Origin: Neomegalonema perideroedes DSM 15528
GTDB lineage: Bacteria > Pseudomonadota > Alphaproteobacteria > Rhodobacterales > Rhodobacteraceae
Direction of reading: 5' to 3'
DNA length: 64,000 nucleotides
Assembly (NCBI RefSeq): GCF_000374145.1
Contig: NZ_KB893653.1
Location: forward strand, 195,495-259,494
Shown here: piece by piece, positions 26,139 through 35,790 of the stretch
Numbering within the stretch: position 1 is the first letter of the stretch
Layout of the letters: the number at the start of each line of letters is the position of its first letter
Position numbers and translations under genes: made by a program
The notes under the pieces: generated by a model
Database searches by the model: none
Seen by the model: only the letters and a program-made list of their open reading frames with translations
What the model was told of the DNA's origin: nothing

Positions 26139-27641
26139 GTGAACCAATCCGCCGATCTTCCGCCGAATCCGTCGCCCAATCCGCCCCCGGCCCGCGCCCT
26201 GCCGCATAACGTCGAGGCCGAGCAGGCCGTCCTGGGCGCGATTCTCGTGAACAACGAATCGATGGACCGCGTCACCGCTTTTCTGGAGGCGGAGCATTTT
26301 TACGACCCCCTCCACGCCGAGATCTACCGCGCGGCCCGCACCCGCATCCAGCGCGGCCAGATCGCTTCGCCCATCACCCTGCGCGCCCGATTCGAGCAGG
26401 AGCCCGCTTTGCAGGAGCTTGGGGGCGTCGGCTATCTCTATAAGCTCGCCGAGGGCGCCGTGGCGGTGTTCAACGTCGAGGATTACGGGCGGATCGTCTA
26501 TGATCTGGCCATCCGGCGCGAGCTGATGCGGCTCGGCGAGAATCTCGCGGATCAGGCGGGCGACTTCCGCAACGAATCCTCGGGCGCCGATCAGATCGTC
26601 GACGCCGAGCGCCAGCTTTACGCCCTCGCCGAGCGCGGGCGTCTGGAGGGCGGCTTCCGCAGCTTCGCCGCCGCGCTCAGCGAGGCGGTGAACGTCGCCA
26701 ACGCCGCCTATCAGCGCGAGGGCGGTCTGGCGGGCATTTCGACCGGTCTGAAGGATCTCGATCTGAAGCTGGGCGGGCTGCACACCTCCGATCTGCTGAT
26801 TCTCGCGGGCCGCCCCTCCATGGGCAAGACGGCGCTCGCGACGAACATCGCCTTCAACGTGGCCAAGGCCTACCGGCTGGGGACCAAGCCCGACGGGACG
26901 CCGGGCGCGGTGGACGGCGGCGTGGTCGGCTTCTTCTCGCTGGAGATGTCCGCCGAGCAGCTCGCCACGCGCATTCTCTCCGAGCAGGCGCAGATTCCCT
27001 CCGAGATGATCCGCAAGGGCGAGCTCAGCGAGGCCGAATTCGAGCGCTTCCTCACCGCCTCCGGCGAGCTTCAGCGTCTGCCGCTGCATATCGACGACAC
27101 CCCCGCCATCTCCATTGCGACGCTTTCGGCGCGGGCGCGGCGGCTCAAGCGTCAGCATGGGCTGGATCTGGTGGTGGTGGACTATCTCCAGCTCGTGCGG
27201 CCCGCCGGAAGCGGAAGGGGCAATGAAAACCGCGTGCAGGAGGTCAGCGAGGTGACTCAGGGGCTCAAGGCTCTGGCCAAGGAGCTGAACGCCCCGGTGA
27301 TCGCCTTGTCTCAGCTCTCGCGTCAGGTCGAGAACCGCGACGACAAGCGGCCCCAGCTTTCGGATCTGCGCGAATCGGGCTCCATCGAGCAGGACGCCGA
27401 CGTGGTGATGTTCGTCTATCGCGAGGAATATTACGTCGGCCGCAAGGAGCCCCGCGAGGATTCGCCCGAATACGCCGGATGGCAGGCCGAGATGGAGAAG
27501 GTGCATAACCTCGCCGAAGTCATCATCGGCAAGCAGCGCCATGGCCCCATCGGCGCGGCGCAGCTCTTCTTCGACAGCCGCTTCACCAAATTCGGCGATC
27601 TCGTCCGCGATTCCGACAAGGGTTATCGCCACGAGGCTTGA
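26139..27641 (+). CDS. dnaB: Replicative DNA helicase DnaB
   Basis: Hexameric 5'-3' helicase of the replication fork. With the GTG start at 26139 (GAGGGG upstream) the protein is 500 residues: a disordered Pro-rich start, N-terminal dimer domain (LPHNVEAEQAVLGAILVN, about 20-37), then a RecA-like ATPase with Walker A GRPSMGKTALA, LDLVVVDYLQLV, the conserved GxNRVQEVSE-like segment and DLRESGSIEQDADVVMF. No intein is present. The longer in-frame ATG starts upstream are rejected because the added sequence is unlike DnaB. Confidence 0.95.
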   Translation: MNQSADLPPNPSPNPPPARALPHNVEAEQAVLGAILVNNESMDRVTAFLEAEHFYDPLHAEIYRAARTRIQRGQIASPITLRARFEQEPALQELGGVGYLYKLAEGAVAVFNVEDYGRIVYDLAIRRELMRLGENLADQAGDFRNESSGADQIVDAERQLYALAERGRLEGGFRSFAAALSEAVNVANAAYQREGGLAGISTGLKDLDLKLGGLHTSDLLILAGRPSMGKTALATNIAFNVAKAYRLGTKPDGTPGAVDGGVVGFFSLEMSAEQLATRILSEQAQIPSEMIRKGELSEAEFERFLTASGELQRLPLHIDDTPAISIATLSARARRLKRQHGLDLVVVDYLQLVRPAGSGRGNENRVQEVSEVTQGLKALAKELNAPVIALSQLSRQVENRDDKRPQLSDLRESGSIEQDADVVMFVYREEYYVGRKEPREDSPEYAGWQAEMEKVHNLAEVIIGKQRHGPIGAAQLFFDSRFTKFGDLVRDSDKGYRHEA

Positions 27642-27761
27642 GGCGCGTCAGCCGGTCGTCCTGCGTCCAAGAGCCGACTTCCCCCCCGCGCGCGCAAGCC
27701 TTAACAGAGGCTTGCGCCGCCGCTCCGGGCGGCGCGCGAGCCTGCTGGGGAGCCTCGATTC

Positions 27762-28820
27762 ATGCCGTCCGCCGCCTCCAAGACCGACGCCGGGAATTTC
27801 TTCGAAGATTTCACGCTGGGCCGCAAATTGGTCCACGCCACGCCGCGCAGCCTCACGGAGGGGGATCGGGCGCTCTACACCGCCCTTTATCCCTCGCGTT
27901 TCGCGCTTCAGTCTTCGGACGCCTTCGCTCAGGCTTGCGGGCTGCCTTCTTCGCCGCTGGACGATCTGATCGTCTTTCATACGGTCTTCGGCAAGACCGT
28001 GCCCGACGTCTCTTTGAACGCGGTGGCCAATCTGGGCTACGCCGAGGGGCGCTTCCTCAAGCCGATCCGGCCGGGCGACAGCCTGCGCGCCGAATCCGAG
28101 GTGATCGGCCTCAAGGAGAACGCCAATGGCGAGACGGGCGTGGTCTATGTCCGCACCAAGGGCTTCGACCAGAGCGGCGCGACGGTGCTGGAATATGTCC
28201 GCTGGGTGATGGTCCGCAAACGCGTTAAGGCCGATCCGGCGCCTGCGCCCGTGGTTCCGGGCCTCGCCAAGGCCATTGCGGCGGCGGATCTCGTGGTTCC
28301 CGACGGCTTCGACGTCAAAGGCTACGACTTCGCCCTTGCGGGGGCGCCCCATCGCTGGGGAGATTATGAGGTCGGCGAGAAGATCGACCATGTGGACGGC
28401 GCCACCGTCGAGGAGGCGGAGCATATGCTCGCGACGCGCCTCTGGCAGAACACCGCCAAAGTGCATTTCAATCAGCACACCGAATCCAAAGGCCGCTTCG
28501 GCAAGCGCCTGATCTACGGCGGCCATGTGCTGAGCCTCGCCCGCGCCTTGAGCTTCAACGGCCTCGCCAACGCCTTTCAGATCGCCGCGATCAACGGCGG
28601 AACCCATGTCGCGCCCCTCTTCGCGGGGGATACGGTCTACGCATGGTCCGAGGTGCTGGATAAAGCCGAGACCTCGAATCCGGGGATCGGGGCTTTGCGT
28701 CTGCGGTTGGCGGCGGTCAAGAACCGCAGCGCCGAAGGCTTTCCGCTCAAGACCGCCGAAGGCAAATATGAAGAGGGCGTGATCCTCGATTTCGATTATT
28801 GGGCGCTCACGCCGCGCTGA
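27762..28820 (+). CDS. mch: Mesaconyl-CoA hydratase (beta-methylmalyl-CoA dehydratase)
   Basis: 352-residue double hot-dog (MaoC-like) protein that interconverts 2-methylfumaryl-(mesaconyl-)CoA and beta-methylmalyl-CoA in the ethylmalonyl-CoA pathway. Supporting segments are [36 protein letters not shown] and [20 protein letters not shown], and length matches characterised Mch (about 343). It suggests the organism assimilates acetyl-CoA without a glyoxylate shunt, as in Rhodobacter. No other pathway gene is near. It lies 35 bases upstream of pgk. Confidence 0.92.
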   Translation: MPSAASKTDAGNFFEDFTLGRKLVHATPRSLTEGDRALYTALYPSRFALQSSDAFAQACGLPSSPLDDLIVFHTVFGKTVPDVSLNAVANLGYAEGRFLKPIRPGDSLRAESEVIGLKENANGETGVVYVRTKGFDQSGATVLEYVRWVMVRKRVKADPAPAPVVPGLAKAIAAADLVVPDGFDVKGYDFALAGAPHRWGDYEVGEKIDHVDGATVEEAEHMLATRLWQNTAKVHFNQHTESKGRFGKRLIYGGHVLSLARALSFNGLANAFQIAAINGGTHVAPLFAGDTVYAWSEVLDKAETSNPGIGALRLRLAAVKNRSAEGFPLKTAEGKYEEGVILDFDYWALTPR

Positions 28821-28855
28821 ACCGCAACAGAATCAAAAGCGTCAGGGAGAAGATC

Positions 28856-30043
<1,188 letters not shown>

Positions 30044-30049
30044 ATCTTG

Positions 30050-30084
30050 CGCGCCTCCGGAGGCTTAGAGGCTCCGGAGGCGCG
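30050..30084 (+). terminator. Strong hairpin after pgk
   Basis: Perfect 13-base inverted repeat (CGCGCCTCCGGAG, 30050-30062, and CTCCGGAGGCGCG, 30072-30084) with a nine-base loop, seven bases after the pgk stop. There is no T-tract, so it may terminate weakly or protect the mRNA 3' end. Confidence 0.55.
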
Positions 30085-30217
30085 ACGGCGCGCTCTTCCG
30101 GCGACGCTCCGCGCGCCGCGCGGGGCTGCGGCCTCAGGCCCATTGACGCGCGCCGGATTCCTGCGAGACATGCGGCTCTCCGCCCTCCGGGGCCTTTCTC
30201 GCATCAGGCCTCGCATC

Positions 30218-31429
30218 ATGGCCCATCTCTCCGAAGCGGAAGCGCGCCGCTATCTGACCTTCATTTCGGTTTTATTTCTGATCTGGGGCGTCGTCGCGAC
30301 GATCTTCGGCGCCATTTCGCCCAATCTGCTGCGCGAATTCGCTCTGGACGACGCGCGGCTCTCCTATGCTCCGGCTTGTCTGGCGGGGGGCGGCGCCTTG
30401 GGGGCGCTCTGGGGCGGAGCGCTGGGCGGCGCCTTGCGGCTGCGGCGGGTGATCCTTGGTTTTCTGACCGCGGGTCTGGGCGCGGTGGCGCTGATGGTTC
30501 TGGCGCCGGTCTGGCCGGTCTATCTGCTCGGCGTCTTTCTGACGACCTTGCTGTTTTCGGTCAGCATCACGCTTTGCAACGGGCTTTTGACCAAGATCGC
30601 CGCGCCGGAGCGCCGCACGGCGGTCTTCGGGAGGGCTCAGGCGGTCTACACCTTCGGCGCGGCCATAGGCCCGCTTGTGGCGGCGGGGCTGCTCTGGCGC
30701 GATCCCGAGGCCTGGCGGCTGATCTACGTTCTCTGCGGGCTGGCCATGGCGGGGCTTCTAGTCTGGGCCTGGACCCGGCTGGCGAGCCTCTCGCAAGCGG
30801 GGGTGCGGCTGGAGTCCAAAGGCGGATTCTCCGCCTATGGCGACGTGCTGCGCGATCCGGGCCTGCGCTGGATGCTGCTCGCTTCGGCTTTGGGCGGGGG
30901 AATCCTCGAACTCACGCACGCCGCTTTCTCGACGTTGCATGCGGTGAAGGCGCTCGATCTGAGCGACACGGCGGGGCGGGTGGTCTATACGGCCTTCACG
31001 GTGGGCATGTTCCTCTCGCGGCTGGGCGTCTCGACCACGGGCGGGCGCTTCCGGCCGGAGGCTTTGTTGACGGCGGCGGCGGTTCTGGCCTCGGCTTCGG
31101 CGCTGCTGCTGATGGCGGCTCAGGGCCAGACGGTCGCCCTCCTTGCGAATTTCGGCCTTGGTCTGGCGGCGGGCGCCTCTTTTCCGCTGACCATGCTCAT
31201 GGCCTCGGCGCGGCGGCCCGATCTGGTGGACGCCACGACGGGCGCCATGATCCTCGCCGGTTCGGCGGGCTATCAGGCCGCGAGTCTGACGCTCGGCGCT
31301 TTGGGCGAGGCCTATGGCCTGAAATCGGCTTATTGGTTGGTCGCGGTCGGGGCGGGGCTGTGGCTTCTGGTCTGTCTGAGGCTGCGGCGGATGAGCGCCG
31401 CGCCCCTGCGGGAAGGAAAGACGGCGTGA
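30218..31429 (+). CDS. Major facilitator superfamily permease
   Basis: 403 residues with twelve predicted membrane segments, starting at about residue 14 (FISVLFLIWGVVATIFGAIS), and the cytoplasmic APERRTAVFGRAQAVYTFG loop between segments 4 and 5. The N-terminus resembles fucose/glucose-permease-type MFS proteins, but the substrate cannot be assigned. The start is uncertain: ATG 30170 would add 16 residues and neither site has a good ribosome binding sequence. It is coupled to mutT by a GTGA overlap. Confidence 0.85.
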   Translation: MAHLSEAEARRYLTFISVLFLIWGVVATIFGAISPNLLREFALDDARLSYAPACLAGGGALGALWGGALGGALRLRRVILGFLTAGLGAVALMVLAPVWPVYLLGVFLTTLLFSVSITLCNGLLTKIAAPERRTAVFGRAQAVYTFGAAIGPLVAAGLLWRDPEAWRLIYVLCGLAMAGLLVWAWTRLASLSQAGVRLESKGGFSAYGDVLRDPGLRWMLLASALGGGILELTHAAFSTLHAVKALDLSDTAGRVVYTAFTVGMFLSRLGVSTTGGRFRPEALLTAAAVLASASALLLMAAQGQTVALLANFGLGLAAGASFPLTMLMASARRPDLVDATTGAMILAGSAGYQAASLTLGALGEAYGLKSAYWLVAVGAGLWLLVCLRLRRMSAAPLREGKTA

Positions 31430-31833
31430 GCGGAGCGAAGATTCTTCTGGTGGTCGCCTGCGCCCTCGTGGACGCGGACGGCCGGGTGCTGCTGGCCCGG
31501 CGTCCCGAGGGCAAGGCTCTGGCGGGGCTCTGGGAGTTTCCCGGCGGCAAGCTGGAGCCCGGCGAGCGCCCCGAAGAGGCCTTGATCCGCGAATTGGCCG
31601 AGGAATTGGGAATCGACGTCAAAAGCGCCTGCCTCGCGCCTTTGACCTTCGCCTCCCACGCCTATGAGGACAAGCATCTCCTCATGCCGCTTTACGTCTG
31701 CCGCCGCTGGAGCGGACAGGTCCAGTCCAAAGAGGGGCAGGCTCTGGCTTGGGTGAAGCCCAATAAGATGCGGGAATATCCCATGCCTCCGGCGGATCTG
31801 CCGCTGATCGCGCCGCTGATCGATCTGCTTTAA
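31426..31833 (+). CDS. mutT: 8-oxo-dGTP diphosphatase MutT
   Basis: 135-residue Nudix hydrolase that removes oxidised guanine nucleotides from the pool. The Nudix box is complete: GKLEPGERPEEALIRELAEE, followed by LGI. ARRPEGKALAGLWEFPGG before it is typical of MutT. The GTG start at 31426 overlaps the MFS stop, with GGAAGGA upstream. Fusion to thiamine-phosphate synthase, seen in some relatives, is absent. Confidence 0.92.
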   Translation: MSGAKILLVVACALVDADGRVLLARRPEGKALAGLWEFPGGKLEPGERPEEALIRELAEELGIDVKSACLAPLTFASHAYEDKHLLMPLYVCRRWSGQVQSKEGQALAWVKPNKMREYPMPPADLPLIAPLIDLL

Positions 31834-31896
31834 GCCTCTCTTGATCTGGAGGCGTCAAGCTGGAGCCCTCCGAAGCTCCGGCGCGCCGAGGCCCGC

Positions 31897-32412
31897 ATGA
31901 TCGATTACGACGGCGCGGCGATCCTCTATCGGGAGGCCGCGCCTTCATGGCGGTTGAGGAGCCTCTTCGTCCTTATGGGGCTGACGCTGGCGATCATGAT
32001 TCCGGGGCCGGTCTGGATGCAGGTCGACCGGGGGGAGATCTGGTCCTCCCTCGCCGCCCTGACGCCCTTCGCCTTCCTGATGCTGACCATCTTCACGCTG
32101 CTGCCGCCGCTGGTCGGAGGGCTTTTCGTCATGATCGGGCTGGCGAGCGTCGCGGAGCTGCGGTTGGATCCGGCCTCCGGCGAGGCCGAAAGGATTCTGC
32201 GCGGCCCCGTGATCCGCAAGCGCGAGCGTTTCCCGCTCTCCGGGATCGGCGCGCCTGAGCTCGCCGTTCGCCATCACGACGACGGGCCGAGCTTTTTTCT
32301 GCGCCTGCCTTTGGCGGAAGGACGTTCGACCGAGATCGACGGCTTCCGCGACAAAGCCGAGGCGGAGCTTTGGCGCGGCCGCATCCTCAAGCTTCTGGCC
32401 TCCGCCGCCTAA
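31897..32412 (+). CDS. Membrane protein of unknown function
   Basis: 171 residues. Two hydrophobic segments (about 22-41 and 56-85) are followed by a hydrophilic C-terminal half with alternating beta-like hydrophobics (VAELRLDPASGEAERILRG, IGAPELAVRHHDDGPSFFLR), resembling a PH-like fold as in small bacterial membrane proteins. No family is certain. Its end overlaps by four bases the end of the convergent secreted-protein gene. Confidence 0.7.
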   Translation: MIDYDGAAILYREAAPSWRLRSLFVLMGLTLAIMIPGPVWMQVDRGEIWSSLAALTPFAFLMLTIFTLLPPLVGGLFVMIGLASVAELRLDPASGEAERILRGPVIRKRERFPLSGIGAPELAVRHHDDGPSFFLRLPLAEGRSTEIDGFRDKAEAELWRGRILKLLASAA

Positions 32413-32945
32413 CGCGGCGCCGCGAGCCAAGCCTCGCCCGCGCCGAGGCCGTTCAGCGAAAACCGCGCCTGACGCGCCCTTCCGTCGTCGCCGGTGAAAT
32501 CCACGATCAGCGCGCGGCCCTGCCGCATGCGGGGCAGAAGATCGGCTTGGGAGATGCTCGGCGCGAAGAGGATTTCGTTGGGCGCCCCGTCCCCGACCGG
32601 ATTCCAGCCGTCCGCCGCGTCGAGCCGCGCGATGGAGGCGGCGTCGATGCGGAGCCCGATCAGCGAGCCGGGCTGGACCGATCCCCCGACGGGGGTGAAG
32701 ACGATCTCGTCCCAAGGAGACCCGGCCCGGCGCAGCAGGCTCAGGCGATAGGCGGGCTGCGGGCCCTGCGGCCGGAAGGCGACGGGGCCTTGCGGATCGG
32801 AGAAGGCGCTGAGGCTGCAATGGCCCGAGACGCAAAGCCCCGTCCAGTCGCCGAAGGACTGCGGCCCGGCCTCCTGAGCCTGAGCCGCAGGAGAGAGAGT
32901 CAGGGCGGAAGCGAGAGCGAAGAGGGCGGCGGATAAGCGGCGCAT
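32409..32945 (-). CDS. Secreted protein, IalB-like
   Basis: 178 residues with a signal peptide ending AAQAQ (about residues 1-23). The mature N-terminus FGDWTGLCVSGHCSLSAF matches the start of invasion-associated locus B (IalB) proteins: FGDW plus two early cysteines. The rest (SLLRRAGSPWDEIVFTPVGG; GRALIVDFTGDDGR) also fits. IalB-like proteins are periplasmic or surface, and their role outside Bartonella is unknown. Confidence 0.65.
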   Translation of the reverse strand: MRRLSAALFALASALTLSPAAQAQEAGPQSFGDWTGLCVSGHCSLSAFSDPQGPVAFRPQGPQPAYRLSLLRRAGSPWDEIVFTPVGGSVQPGSLIGLRIDAASIARLDAADGWNPVGDGAPNEILFAPSISQADLLPRMRQGRALIVDFTGDDGRARQARFSLNGLGAGEAWLAAPR

Positions 32946-33088
32946 GAAGAATCTCCGCAGGGAAAGGCGCGGGAAGAAGGCGCCCGGCCCCCGAGCTTAA
33001 GCAGGAAAATGGGCGGCCCTGAGGCGAAAGGGAAAGGCGGGTCGGGCGACCCTTGATTTTCCCGCCGCGCCCGCGCAAATTGCCGGAT

Positions 33089-33640
33089 ATGACCGCTCAG
33101 ATCCTCCCTATCCTGATCCATCCCGACCGCCGTCTGCGCGCCAAATGCGAGCCCGTGGCGGAGGTGGACGATTCCATCCGCGCTTTGCTGGAGAGCATGC
33201 TCGCGACCATGTACGACGCTCCCGGCGTCGGGTTGGCGGCGCCGCAGCTGGGCGTGCTGAAACGCGTGATCGTGATGGATTGCGTCGAGAAGGACGCGCC
33301 GCCCGCGCCGGTCAAGATGGTCAATCCGGAGATCCTCTGGTCCTCCGAAGAGCTGAACGTCCATGAAGAGGGCTGCCTCTCGGTTCCCGAGGAATATGTC
33401 GATGTGACCCGACCCGCCCGCGTGCGGGCCCGCTGGCTCGACGAGCGGGGCGCGCCTCAAGAAGCCGAATTCGATGGGCTTTGGGCCACCTGCGTGCAGC
33501 ATGAGATCGACCATCTCGACGGCAAGCTCTTCATCGACTACGTGGGGCCGCTGAAACGCAAGCTCATCACCGACCGCATGAAGAAGCTCAAGCGCGTCCG
33601 CGCCCGCGAACAGGAAGAGCGCGAAGCCGGCGTCGCCTGA
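33089..33640 (+). CDS. def: Peptide deformylase
   Basis: Removes the formyl group from nascent N-terminal methionine. The 183-residue protein has all three motifs: GVGLAAPQLG, EEGCLSVP (metal Cys) and HEIDHLDG (metal His pair and catalytic Glu). The ATG at 33089 gives the standard MTAQILPILIHPD N-terminus; twelve further in-frame residues upstream look non-coding. Confidence 0.96.
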   Translation: MTAQILPILIHPDRRLRAKCEPVAEVDDSIRALLESMLATMYDAPGVGLAAPQLGVLKRVIVMDCVEKDAPPAPVKMVNPEILWSSEELNVHEEGCLSVPEEYVDVTRPARVRARWLDERGAPQEAEFDGLWATCVQHEIDHLDGKLFIDYVGPLKRKLITDRMKKLKRVRAREQEEREAGVA

Positions 33641-33680
33641 AGCCCCGCCCGCCCCAACCCTCTCCCCGCGGAGCCGCCTT

Positions 33681-34877
33681 ATGACCGAAGACCTGAAGCG
33701 CCGCCTTGAGGCGGCCGTCGCCGCCTTGGATGGGCCGGGCGGCAAGATCAGCCTGACTCCCGCCGGAGCGGCCATCCTCACCATCGAGATCGATCCGGCC
33801 CGCGCCGCCGAATACGAGCCTTACCGCCGCCGCGCCGAAGAGGCTCTGAAGGCGACGCCGGGCGTGGCCAGCGCCCGCGCGGTGCTGACCGCCCACGCCG
33901 CTTCGCCTTCGGCTCCGGCGCCGAATCGGGCGCACGCCCATGGCCATGGCCATGCGGGCCATTCCCATGCCCATGGCGAGCCCAAGCGCGTCTCAGGAAC
34001 GCCGAGCGCCGGCCCGCCCAATCTGCGCGGCCCCTCTCAAACCCCCGACGGCCGCGCCGGTCCCGGCGCGAAGCCTCTGGTCCCCGCTCCGGTCTCCGAA
34101 GGCCCGATTCCCGGCGTGGCGCGGATCATTGCGGTGGGCTCGGGCAAGGGCGGGGTGGGGAAATCCACGGTCTCCGTCAATCTGGCTCTGGCGCTGGCCA
34201 AGGAAGGCTGGCGCGTGGGGATGCTCGACGCCGACATCTACGGGCCTTCGCAGCCGCATCTGCTCGGGCTGCGCGGAAGGCCCGAAACCGACGGCAAGAT
34301 GATCCAGCCTTTGCAGGCGCATGGGATCAAGGTGATGTCCATGGGCTTTCTGCTCGGGGCGGATCAATCGGTGGTCTGGCGCGGACCGATGCTCATGACC
34401 GCGCTCCAGCAGATGCTGCGGCAAGTGGCCTGGGGCGAGCTGGACGCTTTGATCGTCGACCTGCCGCCCGGCACCGGCGACGTTCAGCTGACCCTCTCGC
34501 AAAAGGCCGACGTGACCGGGGCGGTGATCGTCTCCACGCCGCAGGATCTGGCTTTGCTCGACGCCCGCAAGGCCATCGACATGTTTCATAAGCTGAACAC
34601 GCCGATTCTCGGGATCGTCGAGAACATGGCGAGCTTCTGCTGTCCCAATTGCGGGACCGAGACGGCGATTTTCGGCCTCGGCGGGGCCAAGCGCGAGGCC
34701 GAGCGTCTGAAGGTTCCCTTCCTCGGGGCCATTCCGCTGGATCTGGAGCTGCGCATGGCCTCGGACGCCGGGACGCCGCTCGCCGCGACCGATCCCGAAG
34801 GCGCGCAGGCGAAGCGCTTCCGCGCCGTCGCCCGCGATCTGATGAGCCGCCTCCACGCCGAGGCGAATCTCAGGTGA
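33681..34877 (+). CDS. Mrp/ApbC-type iron-sulfur cluster carrier ATPase with His-rich linker
   Basis: 398 residues. The N-terminal MIP18-like domain (about 1-75) has lost the usual Cys. A linker (about 78-130) contains HAHGHGHAGHSHAHG. The ATPase (about 148-390) has GSGKGGVGKSTVSVN (deviant Walker A), DADIYGPSQPHLLG, DLPPGTGDVQLTL and the cluster-binding FCCPNCG. Mrp proteins bind and transfer Fe-S clusters. The histidine-rich linker is an addition, probably metal-binding. It lies 40 bases after def. Confidence 0.92.
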   Translation: MTEDLKRRLEAAVAALDGPGGKISLTPAGAAILTIEIDPARAAEYEPYRRRAEEALKATPGVASARAVLTAHAASPSAPAPNRAHAHGHGHAGHSHAHGEPKRVSGTPSAGPPNLRGPSQTPDGRAGPGAKPLVPAPVSEGPIPGVARIIAVGSGKGGVGKSTVSVNLALALAKEGWRVGMLDADIYGPSQPHLLGLRGRPETDGKMIQPLQAHGIKVMSMGFLLGADQSVVWRGPMLMTALQQMLRQVAWGELDALIVDLPPGTGDVQLTLSQKADVTGAVIVSTPQDLALLDARKAIDMFHKLNTPILGIVENMASFCCPNCGTETAIFGLGGAKREAERLKVPFLGAIPLDLELRMASDAGTPLAATDPEGAQAKRFRAVARDLMSRLHAEANLR

Positions 34878-35078
34878 AGGCCCGATGCGGGCGGAGGGCG
34901 CGGGAAGGGGCGGCGAGGGGGAGAGGCTCCGGGCGCCTCTTTTCTCATCACGTTCCTGTGTCCTGCGCGCTTCCCTTTGCGGATAAGCCTCGGCGAAGCC
35001 GCGAAAGCTGAGGCGCCGAAGCCTCAGAGGCTCTAACCTGACGGGGCTTCTTCGCCGCAGTCCGGAGACCCGCCCCTC

Positions 35079-35753
35079 ATGACGGCCGCCCCGACCCCCT
35101 CTCCGACGCGGATGCGCGACGCCCTGCTGGACGAGCTCGTCCGCGAGGGCGTGCTGGACGCTCCCGCCCGCGCCGCCATGGAGGCCGTCCCGCGCGAGAT
35201 CTTCGTGGACCCCCTCTTCGCCGCCCGCGCCTGGGAGGATTCCCCGCTGCCCATCCCCGGCGGCCAGACCATCAGCGCGCCCTCCGTCGTGGCGCTGATG
35301 ACCACGGCCCTCGCGCCGACGCGCCGGTGCAAAATCCTCGAAGTGGGGGCGGGCTCGGGCTATCAGACCGCCGTTTTGGCGCGGCTGGCGCGGCGAGTCT
35401 ACGCGGTGGAGCGGCGGGCGGATCTGGCGCGGCTTGCGGAGGATCGATTCGCGGCTTTGGGGATCGGCAACGTCTCGCTGCGCCACGCCGACGGCGCTTT
35501 AGGCTGGCCCGAGCAGGCGCCCTTCGACCGCATTCTGGTGGCCGCCGCCGCCGAAGACCCGCCGCCGGCCCTTTTGAGTCAGCTGCGTATCGGCGGCGTT
35601 ATGGTGTTGCCCGTAGGACAAACCAGCGGAATGCAAGAATTGATTAAGGTTGAGAAGTCAGAATTCGGCTACCATTATACGGAGCTGAAACTTGTCCGGT
35701 TCGTCCCGCTGCTCGGCGGGGTGGTGCGAGCCGAGGAAGCGGACAGGCTCTGA
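35079..35753 (+). CDS. pcm: Protein-L-isoaspartate O-methyltransferase
   Basis: 224 residues. It methylates isoaspartyl residues so that damaged proteins can be repaired. Key motifs are [29 protein letters not shown] (substrate site), [16 protein letters not shown] (SAM motif I) and the C-terminal VRFVPLLGG. This is the canonical copy and precedes an nlpD-like gene, as in the surE-pcm-nlpD order of other proteobacteria. The second, less canonical member is at 13298-13963. Confidence 0.94.
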   Translation: MTAAPTPSPTRMRDALLDELVREGVLDAPARAAMEAVPREIFVDPLFAARAWEDSPLPIPGGQTISAPSVVALMTTALAPTRRCKILEVGAGSGYQTAVLARLARRVYAVERRADLARLAEDRFAALGIGNVSLRHADGALGWPEQAPFDRILVAAAAEDPPPALLSQLRIGGVMVLPVGQTSGMQELIKVEKSEFGYHYTELKLVRFVPLLGGVVRAEEADRL

Positions 35754-35790
35754 AGCGCTCCCCCGCGCGTGACCCCACATGAGGATGCCC

